A stretch of 64,000 bases of DNA, from positions 2,604,001 to 2,668,000 of the forward strand of contig NZ_CP124855.1 of assembly GCF_030012525.1 (NCBI RefSeq). Reading direction: 5' to 3'. Made by a program: the position numbers and the translations under genes. The stretch is from Chryseobacterium gotjawalense. GTDB taxonomy: Bacteria > Bacteroidota > Bacteroidia > Flavobacteriales > Weeksellaceae. Below, in pieces: positions 35,510-44,195 of the stretch. The notes under the pieces were generated by a model that had not been told where the DNA came from, made no database searches, and saw only the letters and a list, made by a program, of their open reading frames with translations. Position 1 is the first letter of the stretch. Each line of letters starts with the position of its first letter.

Positions 35510-36376
35510 TTAATAGCCAAAAACCTCATTCATACTAAAGGTTTGGTCTAACCGAATTCCTTTTTCAGTCATTTTTAAACTTGCCAATTCATTGTGTGCA
35601 TCGTGTTCAAAAAACAGAAGGTAATCATTATCAACGCACTGTTTCAAAAACTTTCCTTTTTCTTCCATGGTCAAAAGTGGACGCGTATCATAACCCATAA
35701 CATAAACCTGCGGAATATGCCCAACCGTCGGAATTAAATCGGCCGCGAAAACAATCGTTTTTTCCTGATACTGAATCACCGGAAGCATTTGTTTTTCGGT
35801 ATGTCCATCGACAAAAATAACATCCATTTTCAAATCTGGGGCGAAAGCATAATTTCCACTTTTCGGTGTTGGCAGAAAATTCAACTGTCCGCTTTCCTGA
35901 ATCGGAAGAATGTTTTCCTTCAAAAAACTCGCTTTTTCTCTCGGGTTGGGTTCGGTCGCCCATTTCCAATGGTTTTCATTCGTCCAGAAATGCGCGTTTT
36001 TAAAAGCAGATCGGTAACCTGTTCGGTCATCATTCCATTCTATTGCTCCTCCACAATGGTCGAAATGAAGGTGAGTCAAGAAAACATCGGTAATATCTTC
36101 TTTTACAAAACCATATTTTTTAAGATTTTTATCCAAAGTATCATCGCCGTACAAGGAGTAATGTCCAAAGAATTTATCATCCTGTTTATTTCCCAAACCA
36201 CAATCGATGAGAATCAGTTTTTTACCGTCTTCCACCAAAAGTGAACGGGTTCCGAGTTCAATTAAATTATTTTCATCGGCAGGATTCGTTCTTTGCCAAA
36301 GGGTTTTCGGCACGATACCAAACATGGCACCACCATCTAACTTAAATTTTCCGCATTGTATGGGATAGAGTTTCAT
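35510..36376 (-). CDS. Metallo-beta-lactamase-fold hydrolase (lactonase-like)
   Basis: 288 residues. The MBL motif is HxHxDH in 'FLTHLHFDHCGGAIEW', with the later ligands in 'VDGHTEKQMLP' (His), 'AADLIPTVGH' (Asp) and 'FFEHDAHNE' (His). The N-terminal 'FKLDGGAMFGIVPK' and the 280-residue size fit the AHL-lactonase/AttM-like branch of MBL hydrolases in Bacteroidota, which also holds many esterases with other substrates. No signal peptide, so cytoplasmic. Quorum-signal degradation is possible but not shown. It stands alone between a dispersed repeat on each side. Confidence 0.87.
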   Translation of the reverse strand: MKLYPIQCGKFKLDGGAMFGIVPKTLWQRTNPADENNLIELGTRSLLVEDGKKLILIDCGLGNKQDDKFFGHYSLYGDDTLDKNLKKYGFVKEDITDVFLTHLHFDHCGGAIEWNDDRTGYRSAFKNAHFWTNENHWKWATEPNPREKASFLKENILPIQESGQLNFLPTPKSGNYAFAPDLKMDVIFVDGHTEKQMLPVIQYQEKTIVFAADLIPTVGHIPQVYVMGYDTRPLLTMEEKGKFLKQCVDNDYLLFFEHDAHNELASLKMTEKGIRLDQTFSMNEVFGY

Positions 36377-36449
36377 AAATTATATTTTTTGTTGAGCTTT
36401 GTTAGAACTTTAAGCTCTAACAACGCTTTAAATTTAATTATTTTTTTTA

Positions 36450-36556
36450 ATCAGCTTTTTTCTCTCGTCCTAAAAGACGGGATTCCCGCTATTTTTCTTG
36501 CCGCTACTTTTTGGGAACGCTAAAAACATGAACTCAATTCAAGTCAGGCTGTAGAG
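36450..36556 (-). repeat. Hairpin-containing intergenic element, degenerate copy 2
   Basis: On the minus strand the sequence begins CTACAGCCTGACTTGAATTG and AGTTC, matching the head of copy 1 at 48102-48130 in 20 of 25 bases, and later reads AAAATAGCGGGAATCCCG with a local hairpin CCCGTCTTTTAGGACG, comparable to AAAAAGCGGGAGTGG in copy 1. The long central stem of copy 1 is mostly lost here. It lies between the MBL gene and ruvB. Confidence 0.6.
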
Positions 36557-36614
36557 TTCTGCTTCTTAAAAAACAACATTCAAATCTATTATCTTTTCGT
36601 CTATTATCTATTAT

Positions 36615-37637
36615 CTAAAACAATTCATCCCGTCTTTTCGGCACAGAAATCCCCAGATGTTTGTACGCTTTTTCCGTTACTTCCCGTCCTCTCGGAGTTC
36701 GGATAATAAAACCTTCCTGAATCAAAAACGGTTCATAAACCTCTTCCAAAGTTTCCGGATTTTCGCCAATTGAAGTTGCCAATGCAGAAATCCCCACGGG
36801 TTTCCCACGGAAATTTTCAATCATCACGCGCATAATTCTATTATCCATATCATCGAGTCCGAATTCATCAACATTTAAAGAATTTAATGCAAATTTCGTA
36901 ATTTCAATTTCGATTTCGCCATTTCCTTTAATTTCTGCAAAATCCCGAACTCTCCGCAAAAGTGCATTTGCAATTCTGGGAGTGCCACGACTTCTTCTCG
37001 CAATTTCCAAAGCAGCATCTTCGTAGATTTTAACATCTAAAACCCGTGCACTTCTTTCGATAATCATCGATAAAAGTTCAATCGTATAATATTCTAACCG
37101 GGACTGGATTCCGAATCTTGCGAGCATCGGTTTGGTCAGCATTCCGCTTCTGGTGGTTGCTCCAACCAACGTAAAAGGATTCAAACCGATCTGCACACTT
37201 CTGGCATTCGGACCGCTTTCCAGCATGATGTCGATTTTATAATCTTCCATCGCCGAATACAAATACTCTTCTACAATCGGGGAAAGCCGGTGAATTTCAT
37301 CGATGAATAAAACATCATTTTCTTCTAAATTGGTTAAAAGTCCTGCCAAACTTCCGGGCTTATCCAAAACCGGACCCGAAGTGATTTTACAGCCCACTCC
37401 CAATTCATTCGCAATAATATGGGCTAAAGTCGTTTTTCCCAATCCCGGCGGACCGTGTAAAAGAACATGATCCAAAGCGCCACCTCGGTTTTTTGCGGCC
37501 GCCACAAATACTTCAAGATTATCTAAAGTTTTGCGCTGACCGGCAAAATCCTGAAAACTCTGCGGACGGATCTTTTCTTCTAAAATCAATTCATCCTCGG
37601 AGAAATTTTCTTGATCGGGATGCAAAAAATCGGGCAT
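36615..37637 (-). CDS. ruvB: Holliday junction branch-migration ATPase RuvB
   Basis: 340 residues. AAA+ ATPase driving branch migration with RuvA. '[20 protein letters not shown]' begins the domain; Walker A '[12 protein letters not shown]' is near residue 65, Walker B '[11 protein letters not shown]' near 113, sensor '[13 protein letters not shown]' near 160; the C-terminal winged helix ends '[14 protein letters not shown]'. Length and order are normal. ATG 37637 lies 17 bases after a -7 box. Transcribed alone; ruvC is 9 kb away. Confidence 0.97.
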   Translation of the reverse strand: MPDFLHPDQENFSEDELILEEKIRPQSFQDFAGQRKTLDNLEVFVAAAKNRGGALDHVLLHGPPGLGKTTLAHIIANELGVGCKITSGPVLDKPGSLAGLLTNLEENDVLFIDEIHRLSPIVEEYLYSAMEDYKIDIMLESGPNARSVQIGLNPFTLVGATTRSGMLTKPMLARFGIQSRLEYYTIELLSMIIERSARVLDVKIYEDAALEIARRSRGTPRIANALLRRVRDFAEIKGNGEIEIEITKFALNSLNVDEFGLDDMDNRIMRVMIENFRGKPVGISALATSIGENPETLEEVYEPFLIQEGFIIRTPRGREVTEKAYKHLGISVPKRRDELF

Positions 37638-37653
37638 TTTTATAAATTTTGTT

Positions 37654-37661
37654 CAAAGATA
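37654..37661 (-). promoter_or_regulatory. -7 box of the ruvB promoter
   Basis: TATCTTTG on the minus strand matches TAnnTTTG and lies 17 bases before ATG 37637. Confidence 0.65.
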
Positions 37662-37778
37662 GAAAATTTTAGAACGGAAATATTCTTATCTTTTTTTTAA
37701 ATAAAAAAATAGAGACTTGTCTTTTCTTCTTCAACCTTTAATTTAAAATCCAAAATATAAGCGACTGTATAAATTTAT

Positions 37779-37928
37779 TTAAACCGCAAAAAAGGCAGCA
37801 GTGTTATTTTAATATAAATGAATCAAAAGTTTGTAAAAGCCCTAAAAAATCAAGATTTCCTTATTTTGCAAACTTTTGAAAATCTTTATTTATGCATTTA
37901 TCTTTCTTTTGTCACTTCTGCGGTTAAA
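37779..37928. repeat. Dispersed inverted-repeat element, copy B
   Basis: A 150-bp relative of the element at 35338-35478, bounded by TTAAACCGCAAAA and CTTCTGCGGTTAA. It keeps the inner inverted repeat (AAAAGTTTGTAAAAG against TTTTGCAAACTTTTG) better than copy A. It fills most of the 353-base gap between ruvB and the MFS gene; the rest is AT-rich spacer and the MFS promoter. Confidence 0.75.
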
Positions 37929-37975
37929 AAAAGAAAAGTTTGAATTTTTAGGCAGGTATTAAAAGGCTAAAGTCG

Positions 37976-37983
37976 TAATTTTG
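37976..37983 (+). promoter_or_regulatory. -7 box of the MFS gene, very close to the start codon
   Basis: TAATTTTG matches TAnnTTTG; ATG 37991 is only seven bases after it, so the leader must be very short or absent. Confidence 0.55.
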
Positions 37984-37990
37984 TGCGATT

Positions 37991-39136
37991 ATGTTTTCAA
38001 CACCTCAAAAGCAAAGAATTGCATTATCTGCCTACTTCTTTTTATCTGGAATTTGTTTCTCTACCTGGGCTTCAAGAATACCCACCATCAAAGCGATTTT
38101 CAATCTTACAGAAGGAGATCTGGGAAATTTATTAATGATTATGCCAGCAAGCGCCATTATTGGAATTCCGCTTTCCGGCTGGCTCGTCGCAAAATATGAC
38201 AGCAGAGTTCCTTTACAATTCGCCAGTGTAATGTTTCTGCTATCTTTATTTTCTATCGGTTGGGGATTTTCTCTGGTTGGACTTGTAATTTCCCTTGTTT
38301 TATTTTCAATATCGCTCAGAATTATTAATGTTGCAATTAATACGCAATCACTCTCGATACAGCAGAAATTCGAAAAGAGAATCGTGGGGAAATTTCATGG
38401 GGTTTGGAGTATTGGCGGTATTTTAGGCGTGCTTTTTTCGACGGTTATGATCAAATATGAGGTTTCGATTTTCTGGCACTTTCTGATGATCATGTTGTTT
38501 GGGCTCTTAATAATTATTTGCATGTTTCCTTTTCTCATTAAAAATGACAAAGCCAAGGCCAGCAATCCATTCAAATTTCAAAAGCCCAACAAATACATTT
38601 CCCTGTTAGGATTCATTGTTTTTTTTGCGGCTATCTGCGAGGGTGGAATGTACGATTGGAATGGCGTTTATTTAAAAGAAATTGTAAATCAAGAAGTTTT
38701 CACTTACGGTTATTTACTGTTCATGGTTTGCATGACGATTTCCAGATTAACGATCGATAATCTGATGGGGCGATTTGGTATGCAAAAACTCTACATCACA
38801 AGTTCAATTCTTATCATTTCGGGAGTTCTTCTTGCTACGATTTACCCGTTCCTTTTACCTGTTCTTATTGGATTTTGCATGGTGGGATTTGGCGTTTCCG
38901 GCCTTTATCCTATGACTTTTATCCTGGCTGGTAAGACTAAAAAATATTCGGTTCCCATTGTGATTTCCATTATCAGCACGTATTCTACGGTGGGTATGTT
39001 TTTAGGACCGCCCATTATTGGTTATCTCGCAAGTGCATTTGGACTGCAAAAAGCATTTATCACCTTTATTTTTGCTGGCCTGATGTTCATACCACTTTCC
39101 AAATTCGTTTTTGATCATTTAAAGAAAACTACTTAG
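37991..39136 (+). CDS. MFS transporter (YbjJ/fucose-permease-like)
   Basis: 381 residues with about 12 membrane segments, shorter than the usual 400 but complete. The N-terminus 'FLSGICFSTWASRIPTIKAI' and 'LTEGDLGNLLMIMPASAIIG' with the loop 'WLVAKYDSRVPL' fit the YbjJ-like MFS branch. The second half begins with 'YISLLGFIVFFAAICEGGMY'. Substrate unknown. It lies 77 bases before hutI on the same strand, but hutI appears to have its own -7 box, so a link to histidine catabolism is weak. Confidence 0.88.
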   Translation: MFSTPQKQRIALSAYFFLSGICFSTWASRIPTIKAIFNLTEGDLGNLLMIMPASAIIGIPLSGWLVAKYDSRVPLQFASVMFLLSLFSIGWGFSLVGLVISLVLFSISLRIINVAINTQSLSIQQKFEKRIVGKFHGVWSIGGILGVLFSTVMIKYEVSIFWHFLMIMLFGLLIIICMFPFLIKNDKAKASNPFKFQKPNKYISLLGFIVFFAAICEGGMYDWNGVYLKEIVNQEVFTYGYLLFMVCMTISRLTIDNLMGRFGMQKLYITSSILIISGVLLATIYPFLLPVLIGFCMVGFGVSGLYPMTFILAGKTKKYSVPIVISIISTYSTVGMFLGPPIIGYLASAFGLQKAFITFIFAGLMFIPLSKFVFDHLKKTT

Positions 39137-39181
39137 ACTTTTTTAAAATTAAATTTATTTAGGTTTTCAAGTCTATTGTGT

Positions 39182-39189
39182 TATTTTTG
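39182..39189 (+). promoter_or_regulatory. -7 box of the hutI promoter
   Basis: TATTTTTG matches TAnnTTTG, 24 bases before ATG 39214, and overlaps the frame upstream of that ATG. Confidence 0.55.
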
Positions 39190-39213
39190 AAAATATTTAA
39201 AAAAACCTCCGTC

Positions 39214-40443
39214 ATGAAATTAATTGGTCCTTTCAAACAAATTGTTACCCTTGCCAATCTTCCTTTACGTGGGAAATTATCAGATAATCAACTTGAAATC
39301 ATTAATGAAGGCGGACTTTTAATTAAAGACGGAAAAATAGAAATCGTAGATTCTTTTCAAAATTTAAAAAACAAATTCCCAGATGTTGAGATTGAAAATA
39401 TAGAAAGTGAACAGATTTGTTTGCCGGCTTTTACTGATTCTCACACGCATATTTGTTTCGGTGGAAACCGGGCCAATGATTTTGCCATGCGAAATGCCGG
39501 AAAAACTTATCTTGAAATCGCAGAAAGTGGCGGCGGAATTTGGAGTTCCGTGCAACATACAAGATTGGCGAATGAAGAAGAATTGTTAGAAACGACTTTA
39601 GAAAGAATCAACTTCCTGATTTCATTGGGAATTACGACGATTGAAATAAAATCCGGTTATGGTTTGGATGTAGAAAATGAGTTGAAAATGTTGCGTGTGA
39701 TCAAAAAAGCACAGGAATTTACAAAAGCGACTTTAGTTCCGACTTGTCTTTCAGCGCATTTAAAACCAAGAGATTTTGAAGGAAGTTCAGCAGAATATCT
39801 AAACTATATTATTGCTGAAATTTTACCCAAAGTAAAAGAAGAAAACCTGGCGAAAAGAGTTGATATTTTCATTGAAAAATCTGCGTTTTTACCGGGAGAA
39901 AGTAAAACGTTTCTATTAAAAGCTAAAGAATTAGGTTTTGAAATAACCGTTCACGCCGATCAGTTTACGTCGGGAAGTTCAAGACTTGCGGTAGAAGTTG
40001 GCGCAAAATCCGCCGATCATTTAGAAGCAACAATTGATGAAGATATTGAGTTTCTAGCGAAATCAGAAACTGTGGCAACAGCACTTCCGGGAGCGAGTTT
40101 AGGTTTAGGAGAAAAATTTACGCCAGCCAGAAAAATTTTAGATGCAGGTGGAATTCTAGCCATCGCTTCCGATTGGAATCCCGGTTCTGCACCGATGGGA
40201 AATCTGATTACACAAGCTTCCATTTTAGCCACTTTCGAAAAATTATCAACGGCAGAAGTTTTGGCGGGAATCACTTTCCGTTCGGCTTTTGCTTTAAATT
40301 TAGAAGACCGCGGAACTTTAGAAAAAGGGAAGAAAGCAGATTTTGTTACTTTTGAAACTGATAATTTCCAGAACGTGCTTTATCAGCAGGGAAGTTTAAA
40401 AGCGGAATCTATTTATATTGACGGCGAAAAACAATCATCATGA
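39214..40443 (+). CDS. hutI: Imidazolonepropionase
   Basis: 409 residues from ATG 39214. Third enzyme of histidine degradation: hydrolyses imidazolonepropionate to N-formimino-glutamate. Amidohydrolase metal site His77-x-His79 in 'FTDSHTHICFGGNRANDFA'; 'TTIEIKSGYGLDVENELK', 'EITVHADQFTSG' and 'IASDWNPGSAPMGNL' (metal/substrate Asp) are diagnostic of HutI. The start at 39178 would precede the -7 box and is rejected. The other hut genes are not in the window. The stop overlaps the next ATG by four bases (ATGA), so the DUF695 gene is co-translated. Confidence 0.95.
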   Translation: MKLIGPFKQIVTLANLPLRGKLSDNQLEIINEGGLLIKDGKIEIVDSFQNLKNKFPDVEIENIESEQICLPAFTDSHTHICFGGNRANDFAMRNAGKTYLEIAESGGGIWSSVQHTRLANEEELLETTLERINFLISLGITTIEIKSGYGLDVENELKMLRVIKKAQEFTKATLVPTCLSAHLKPRDFEGSSAEYLNYIIAEILPKVKEENLAKRVDIFIEKSAFLPGESKTFLLKAKELGFEITVHADQFTSGSSRLAVEVGAKSADHLEATIDEDIEFLAKSETVATALPGASLGLGEKFTPARKILDAGGILAIASDWNPGSAPMGNLITQASILATFEKLSTAEVLAGITFRSAFALNLEDRGTLEKGKKADFVTFETDNFQNVLYQQGSLKAESIYIDGEKQSS

Positions 40444-41513
40444 CTGAATTAAAAAAACTGAACAAATCCACTTATCAAGAGTTTTGGAAGTGGTTTGAAA
40501 CCAAGGAAAAAGAATTTTTCAATGCGGTGAAAGAACGCCAAAATATTGATGAAATTTTCTTAAATATCATTCTGCCGCGATTGAAGGAATTGAATGAAAA
40601 TTTCTTCATCCTTGTAGGAATGTCTGATGATCTTACTGCCGAACTCATTATCACCGTTGATGGAAGCATTAAAGATATCGTGTACGCCGAAGAACTTATT
40701 GCTGAAGCTCCTCCTCTTGAAAATTGGAAGCTCACCGCGCTCAAACCGGAGCTGGATATTGAGAATGTGAGCATCAGAATGGGTGATTACATTTTCGACA
40801 AAAACAATATCTATTTCTATTCCAACGACGACGAGGATTATCCGGATGAAATTGATTTGGTTTTTGTTCATGAAGATTTAAATGACCAAAATGAAAACGA
40901 GATCATCAATGGAACTTATCTGTTTATCGATAATTATTTGGGTGAATTAAATTTTGTAACTCAGATTGATAATTTTAGCATCGAAGGAAAAAGTGAAGTT
41001 GAAAAAGAACTGATTCCTATCGGAAAATTAAAAGATTTTCTAAGTTGGCGCGAAAGAGAATTTACTGAAAAATACGAAGATTCAAAAATTGACACTACTG
41101 AAGATTCTTACTCTTTATTAGAAGGAACTTTGGAAAACGGTTTTCCTTTGCTCGCCACCGTGAATGTCGATTTATTACAATGGAATGAAAAAGCTTCGCA
41201 TCCGTGGATCTCAGTTTTGAGAATTGCCTATTTAGGTGACAAAGACAACGGTTTTCCGGATGATGAAGATTATGATTTGTTTAATAAAATCGAAGAGGAA
41301 ATAATACTCGAACTCAATTCTGAAGAAGGAAACTTGAATTTGGGCAGGGAAACTGCTGATAATATCAGAGAAATTTACTTCGTGAGCAAAGATTTCCGTA
41401 AAATATCTAAAGTTTTGGCAGAAACCGTTCAAAAATATCCGGACTACGATATGACGTTCGAAATCTATAAAGATAAGTATTGGCAATCATTTGAACGATA
41501 CGGAATTCATTAA
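40440..41513 (+). CDS. DUF695-containing protein
   Basis: 357 residues, acidic, cytoplasmic, no signal. It begins with 'STYQEFWKWFETKEKEFF', a long helical N-terminus, and ends with 'ETVQKYPDYDMTFEIYKDKY' then 'WQSFERY', the pattern of DUF695 and related regulator-of-RNase-like domains; the middle (about 200-300) carries 'FPLLATVNVDLLQWNEKASH', another DUF695 signature. It overlaps hutI by four bases and is 35 bases upstream of paaB, so it may bridge histidine and phenylacetate genes in one transcript. Function unknown. Confidence 0.78.
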   Translation: MTELKKLNKSTYQEFWKWFETKEKEFFNAVKERQNIDEIFLNIILPRLKELNENFFILVGMSDDLTAELIITVDGSIKDIVYAEELIAEAPPLENWKLTALKPELDIENVSIRMGDYIFDKNNIYFYSNDDEDYPDEIDLVFVHEDLNDQNENEIINGTYLFIDNYLGELNFVTQIDNFSIEGKSEVEKELIPIGKLKDFLSWREREFTEKYEDSKIDTTEDSYSLLEGTLENGFPLLATVNVDLLQWNEKASHPWISVLRIAYLGDKDNGFPDDEDYDLFNKIEEEIILELNSEEGNLNLGRETADNIREIYFVSKDFRKISKVLAETVQKYPDYDMTFEIYKDKYWQSFERYGIH

Positions 41514-41548
41514 AAATCTTTATCTTTAAAACCATAAAAAACAGAGCA

Positions 41549-41830
41549 ATGAGCAACTTAGATGTATGGGAAGTTTTTATCCAGACAAAACCCGGACTTT
41601 CCCATAAACACGCAGGAACTGTACAGGCCGCAACGGCAGAAATGGCACTTCAAGCCGCAAGAGACGTGTATACCAGAAGAATGGAAGGAACCTCAATTTG
41701 GGTCGTTCCGAGTAAATATTTGGTAACTTCTGAAGGAATCGATAAAGAAGCATTTTTTGATCCGGCAGATGATAAACTGTACCGTCATCCGACTTTTTAC
41801 GAAATCCCGAATGATGTAAAAAACATGTAG
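41549..41830 (+). CDS. paaB: 1,2-phenylacetyl-CoA epoxidase subunit PaaB
   Basis: 93 residues, the normal size. 'LDVWEVFIQTKPGLSHKHAG', 'AARDVYTRR' and 'EGTSIWVVPS' are typical of PaaB, a small bridging subunit of the PaaABCE monooxygenase that converts phenylacetyl-CoA to its 1,2-epoxide. In most clusters paaA comes directly before it; here the upstream gene is the DUF695 gene and paaA is absent from the window. A degenerate -7 box (TATCTTTA) lies at about 41521. Confidence 0.93.
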   Translation: MSNLDVWEVFIQTKPGLSHKHAGTVQAATAEMALQAARDVYTRRMEGTSIWVVPSKYLVTSEGIDKEAFFDPADDKLYRHPTFYEIPNDVKNM

Positions 41831-41912
41831 CAATAGACTTTGAGAAAAAAGAGAATAGAAAAAAGACAATCGTCTTTACTCTTTGTTCTTTCATCTTTAA
41901 TCTAAAAAATAA

Positions 41913-42662
41913 ATGAATCCACTTTTTAATTATACTTTAAAATTAGCCGATGATACTTTGATTTTTGGTCAAAGACTGGGCGAATTATGCGGACAGGGAC
42001 CTTATCTGGAAGAAGATATCGCCTTGACGAATATCGCGCTGGATTATCTCGGACAGTCCAATAATTTTTATAAATACGCCGCTCAAATTCAGGATTTGGG
42101 AAAAACAGAAGACGATTTGGCGTTCCTGCGTTTGGAAAAAGAATATCTGAACTGTCAGTTATCCGAACTTCCAAATGGCGATTATGCGAACACAATTTTG
42201 AAAGTCTATTTCTTTTCGGTTTATCAGAAAATTCTTTATCAGGAATTAATGAAAAGCAGCGATGAACAACTTTCCGCCATCGCCGAAAAATCTTTAAAAG
42301 AAGTAAAATACCATTATACGCATACTTCAACCTGGATTAAAATGTTTGCAGGCGGAACCGAAGAAAGTAAAATCCGCGTAAAAAATGCAGTTGAAAATCT
42401 GTGGGAATATACCGGCGGAATGTTTGCGGAAACTCCAGGCGAAGAAGATTTAGCAAAATTAGAAATCGTTCCCGACGGAAAACACATTCACGAAGTGTGG
42501 ACAAAAACAGTGACTGAAGATTTCAAAAATTTTGGAATAGAAATTCCGGAAAGTGATTTTATGCAAAAAGGTTCGCGAACCGGTTATCACACAGAATATT
42601 TTGGTTTTATTTTGTGCGAACTGCAGTTTATGCAGAGAACTTATCCGAATTGCGCTTGGTAA
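41913..42662 (+). CDS. paaC: 1,2-phenylacetyl-CoA epoxidase subunit PaaC
   Basis: 249 residues, mostly alpha-helical ferritin-like fold. 'LYTLKLADD'-type start (here 'FNYTLKLADDTLIFGQRLGE'), 'LGQGPYLEEDIALTNIALDY', 'LDYLGQSNNFYKYA' and 'YHYTHTSTWIKMFAGGTEES' are PaaC landmarks. PaaC is the structural partner of the catalytic diiron subunit PaaA. Separated from paaB by 82 bases of purine/pyrimidine-rich sequence but clearly in the same cluster. Confidence 0.93.
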   Translation: MNPLFNYTLKLADDTLIFGQRLGELCGQGPYLEEDIALTNIALDYLGQSNNFYKYAAQIQDLGKTEDDLAFLRLEKEYLNCQLSELPNGDYANTILKVYFFSVYQKILYQELMKSSDEQLSAIAEKSLKEVKYHYTHTSTWIKMFAGGTEESKIRVKNAVENLWEYTGGMFAETPGEEDLAKLEIVPDGKHIHEVWTKTVTEDFKNFGIEIPESDFMQKGSRTGYHTEYFGFILCELQFMQRTYPNCAW

Positions 42663-42781
42663 ATTTAGTTGATAGTTATAAAATTATTGATTTTCAGTTT
42701 TTTTGAACTTTTATGTAGCATGATTTTCACTTTAATAATCCTAAAATTTTTGTGACTTTTTGGTTAAAAAAAATAAATCCT

Positions 42782-43258
42782 GTGGTTAAAATAGAACAAG
42801 ACTTATTCGAACTCCTTTCCCTGATTCCCGATCCCGAAATTCCCGTGATCAATATTGTGGAACTCGGCATCGTGCGCGAAGCAAAAATGATTTCTGACAA
42901 TGAAGTCGAAATTGTGATTACACCGACTTATTCGGCTTGCCCCGCCATGTTTAATATTGAAGAAGACATTATTAAACTTTTTAAAGAAAAAGGAATACAG
43001 GCAAAAGTCACCACGAAAATCTCCCCAATTTGGACCACCGACTGGATTACCGACGAAGCCCGGGAAAAACTCCGCGTTTACGGAATCACGCCTCCCGAAA
43101 AAGGTTCGCACGAAGATCATTTGAATATCCCGAAAAAATGTCCGAGATGTGGTTCTGAAAACACCAGACAGATCAGCCGTTTCGGTTCTACGCTTTGCAA
43201 AGCCAGTTATCAGTGCAACGACTGTTTGGAACCTTTCGATTATTTCAAATGCCACTAA
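42782..43258 (+). CDS. paaD: PaaD, Fe-S assembly factor for phenylacetyl-CoA epoxidase
   Basis: 158 residues from GTG 42782, giving 'VVKIEQDLFELLSLIPDPEI', the expected MIP18/DUF59 start; GTG 42752 would add ten residues (MTFWLKKINP) and cannot be excluded. The DUF59 domain has 'VINIVELGIVREAKM' and 'TPTYSACPAMFNIEEDI' with its conserved Cys. The C-terminal zinc-ribbon-like part has 'CPRCGSENTR' and 'CKASYQCNDCLEPFDYFKC'. PaaD is thought to help maturation of the Fe-S reductase PaaE, which is not in the window. Confidence 0.92.
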   Translation: MVKIEQDLFELLSLIPDPEIPVINIVELGIVREAKMISDNEVEIVITPTYSACPAMFNIEEDIIKLFKEKGIQAKVTTKISPIWTTDWITDEAREKLRVYGITPPEKGSHEDHLNIPKKCPRCGSENTRQISRFGSTLCKASYQCNDCLEPFDYFKCH

Positions 43259-43340
43259 ATAGAATTGATGGCATAGTTTTAAAATTTTCCGACTGAGAAA
43301 ATAATGGTAATTTGGACCTTCAATAAAAAATTAACAAATC

Positions 43341-44138
43341 ATGTATACGAATCTCGAAATCGAATCTCACCTTGACGGAAAATTACAAATCGCTTTCCTG
43401 AATCATCCGGAAACTTTTAACAGTTTAAATAAAACTTTATTAACGGAACTGAAAAACTTCATACACGATGGAAGCCGCAATGAACAAGTTCGTTGTCTGG
43501 CGATTTCAGGTCGTGGAAAAGCCTTCTGCTCCGGGCAAAACTTAAAAGATGCCATGTCTTTTAGCGATCCCGAAGAAGACCGCGTGATTCAAAGAATGGT
43601 GATCGATTATTATAATCCTTTGGTGAAAGAAATCGCAAACGCTAGAAAGCCGGTTATTTCTTTGGTGAACGGTCCTGCAGTTGGCGCCGGCGCGATGTTG
43701 GCTTTGATTTGTGATTTTACTTTGGCGACGGAATCTTCTTATTTTTCCCAGGCTTTTGTGAACATCGGGTTGATTCCTGATACGGGCGGAACATACTGGT
43801 TACCAAAACTTTTGGGAAGACAACAGGCGAATTATCTGGCTTTTACAGGAAAGAAATTATCTGCAAAAGAAGCAAAAGATTTAGGATTAATTGCTGATGT
43901 TTTTGAAGACGAGAATTTCCTTGTGAATGCAATGGGAGTTTTGGAACAGATTTCAAATTTACCGACAAAAGCAATTTCTTTAACCAAAAAAGCATTCAAT
44001 GAATCTTACGATAACAGCTTGAGCAAACAACTGGATATCGAGGGAATTCTACAACAGGAAGCTGCTGAGTCAGAAGATTTTATGGAAGGAGTTTCTGCGT
44101 TTTTAGAAAAAAGAAAGCCGGAATATAAAGGAAGATAA
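43341..44138 (+). CDS. paaG: Enoyl-CoA hydratase/isomerase PaaG
   Basis: 265 residues, crotonase fold. The oxyanion hole segments are 'ISGRGKAFCSGQNLKDA' and 'VNGPAVGAGAMLALICDF', followed by 'PDTGGTYWLPKLLGRQQA' and 'FTGKKLSAKEAKDLGL'. In this cluster the enzyme should isomerise the ring epoxide of phenylacetyl-CoA to the oxepin. PaaF (a hydratase) is similar; the position after paaD and the TGGTYWLP motif favour PaaG. Confidence 0.88.
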   Translation: MYTNLEIESHLDGKLQIAFLNHPETFNSLNKTLLTELKNFIHDGSRNEQVRCLAISGRGKAFCSGQNLKDAMSFSDPEEDRVIQRMVIDYYNPLVKEIANARKPVISLVNGPAVGAGAMLALICDFTLATESSYFSQAFVNIGLIPDTGGTYWLPKLLGRQQANYLAFTGKKLSAKEAKDLGLIADVFEDENFLVNAMGVLEQISNLPTKAISLTKKAFNESYDNSLSKQLDIEGILQQEAAESEDFMEGVSAFLEKRKPEYKGR

Positions 44139-44195
44139 TTCGATGATGTGATAATTTGACGATTTTCTTATCAACACATTAATATATAGTACATT

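Noticed and set aside
35338-37928. Composite transposon formed by repeat copies A and B around the MBL gene and ruvB
   Set aside because: No transposase, the copies differ by roughly a quarter of positions, and ruvB is a core gene; more likely two independent insertions.
42803-43255. 150-codon minus-strand frame antisense to paaD
   Set aside because: It mirrors a well-supported PaaD gene; composition rich in Phe and Arg is typical of antisense frames in this DNA.
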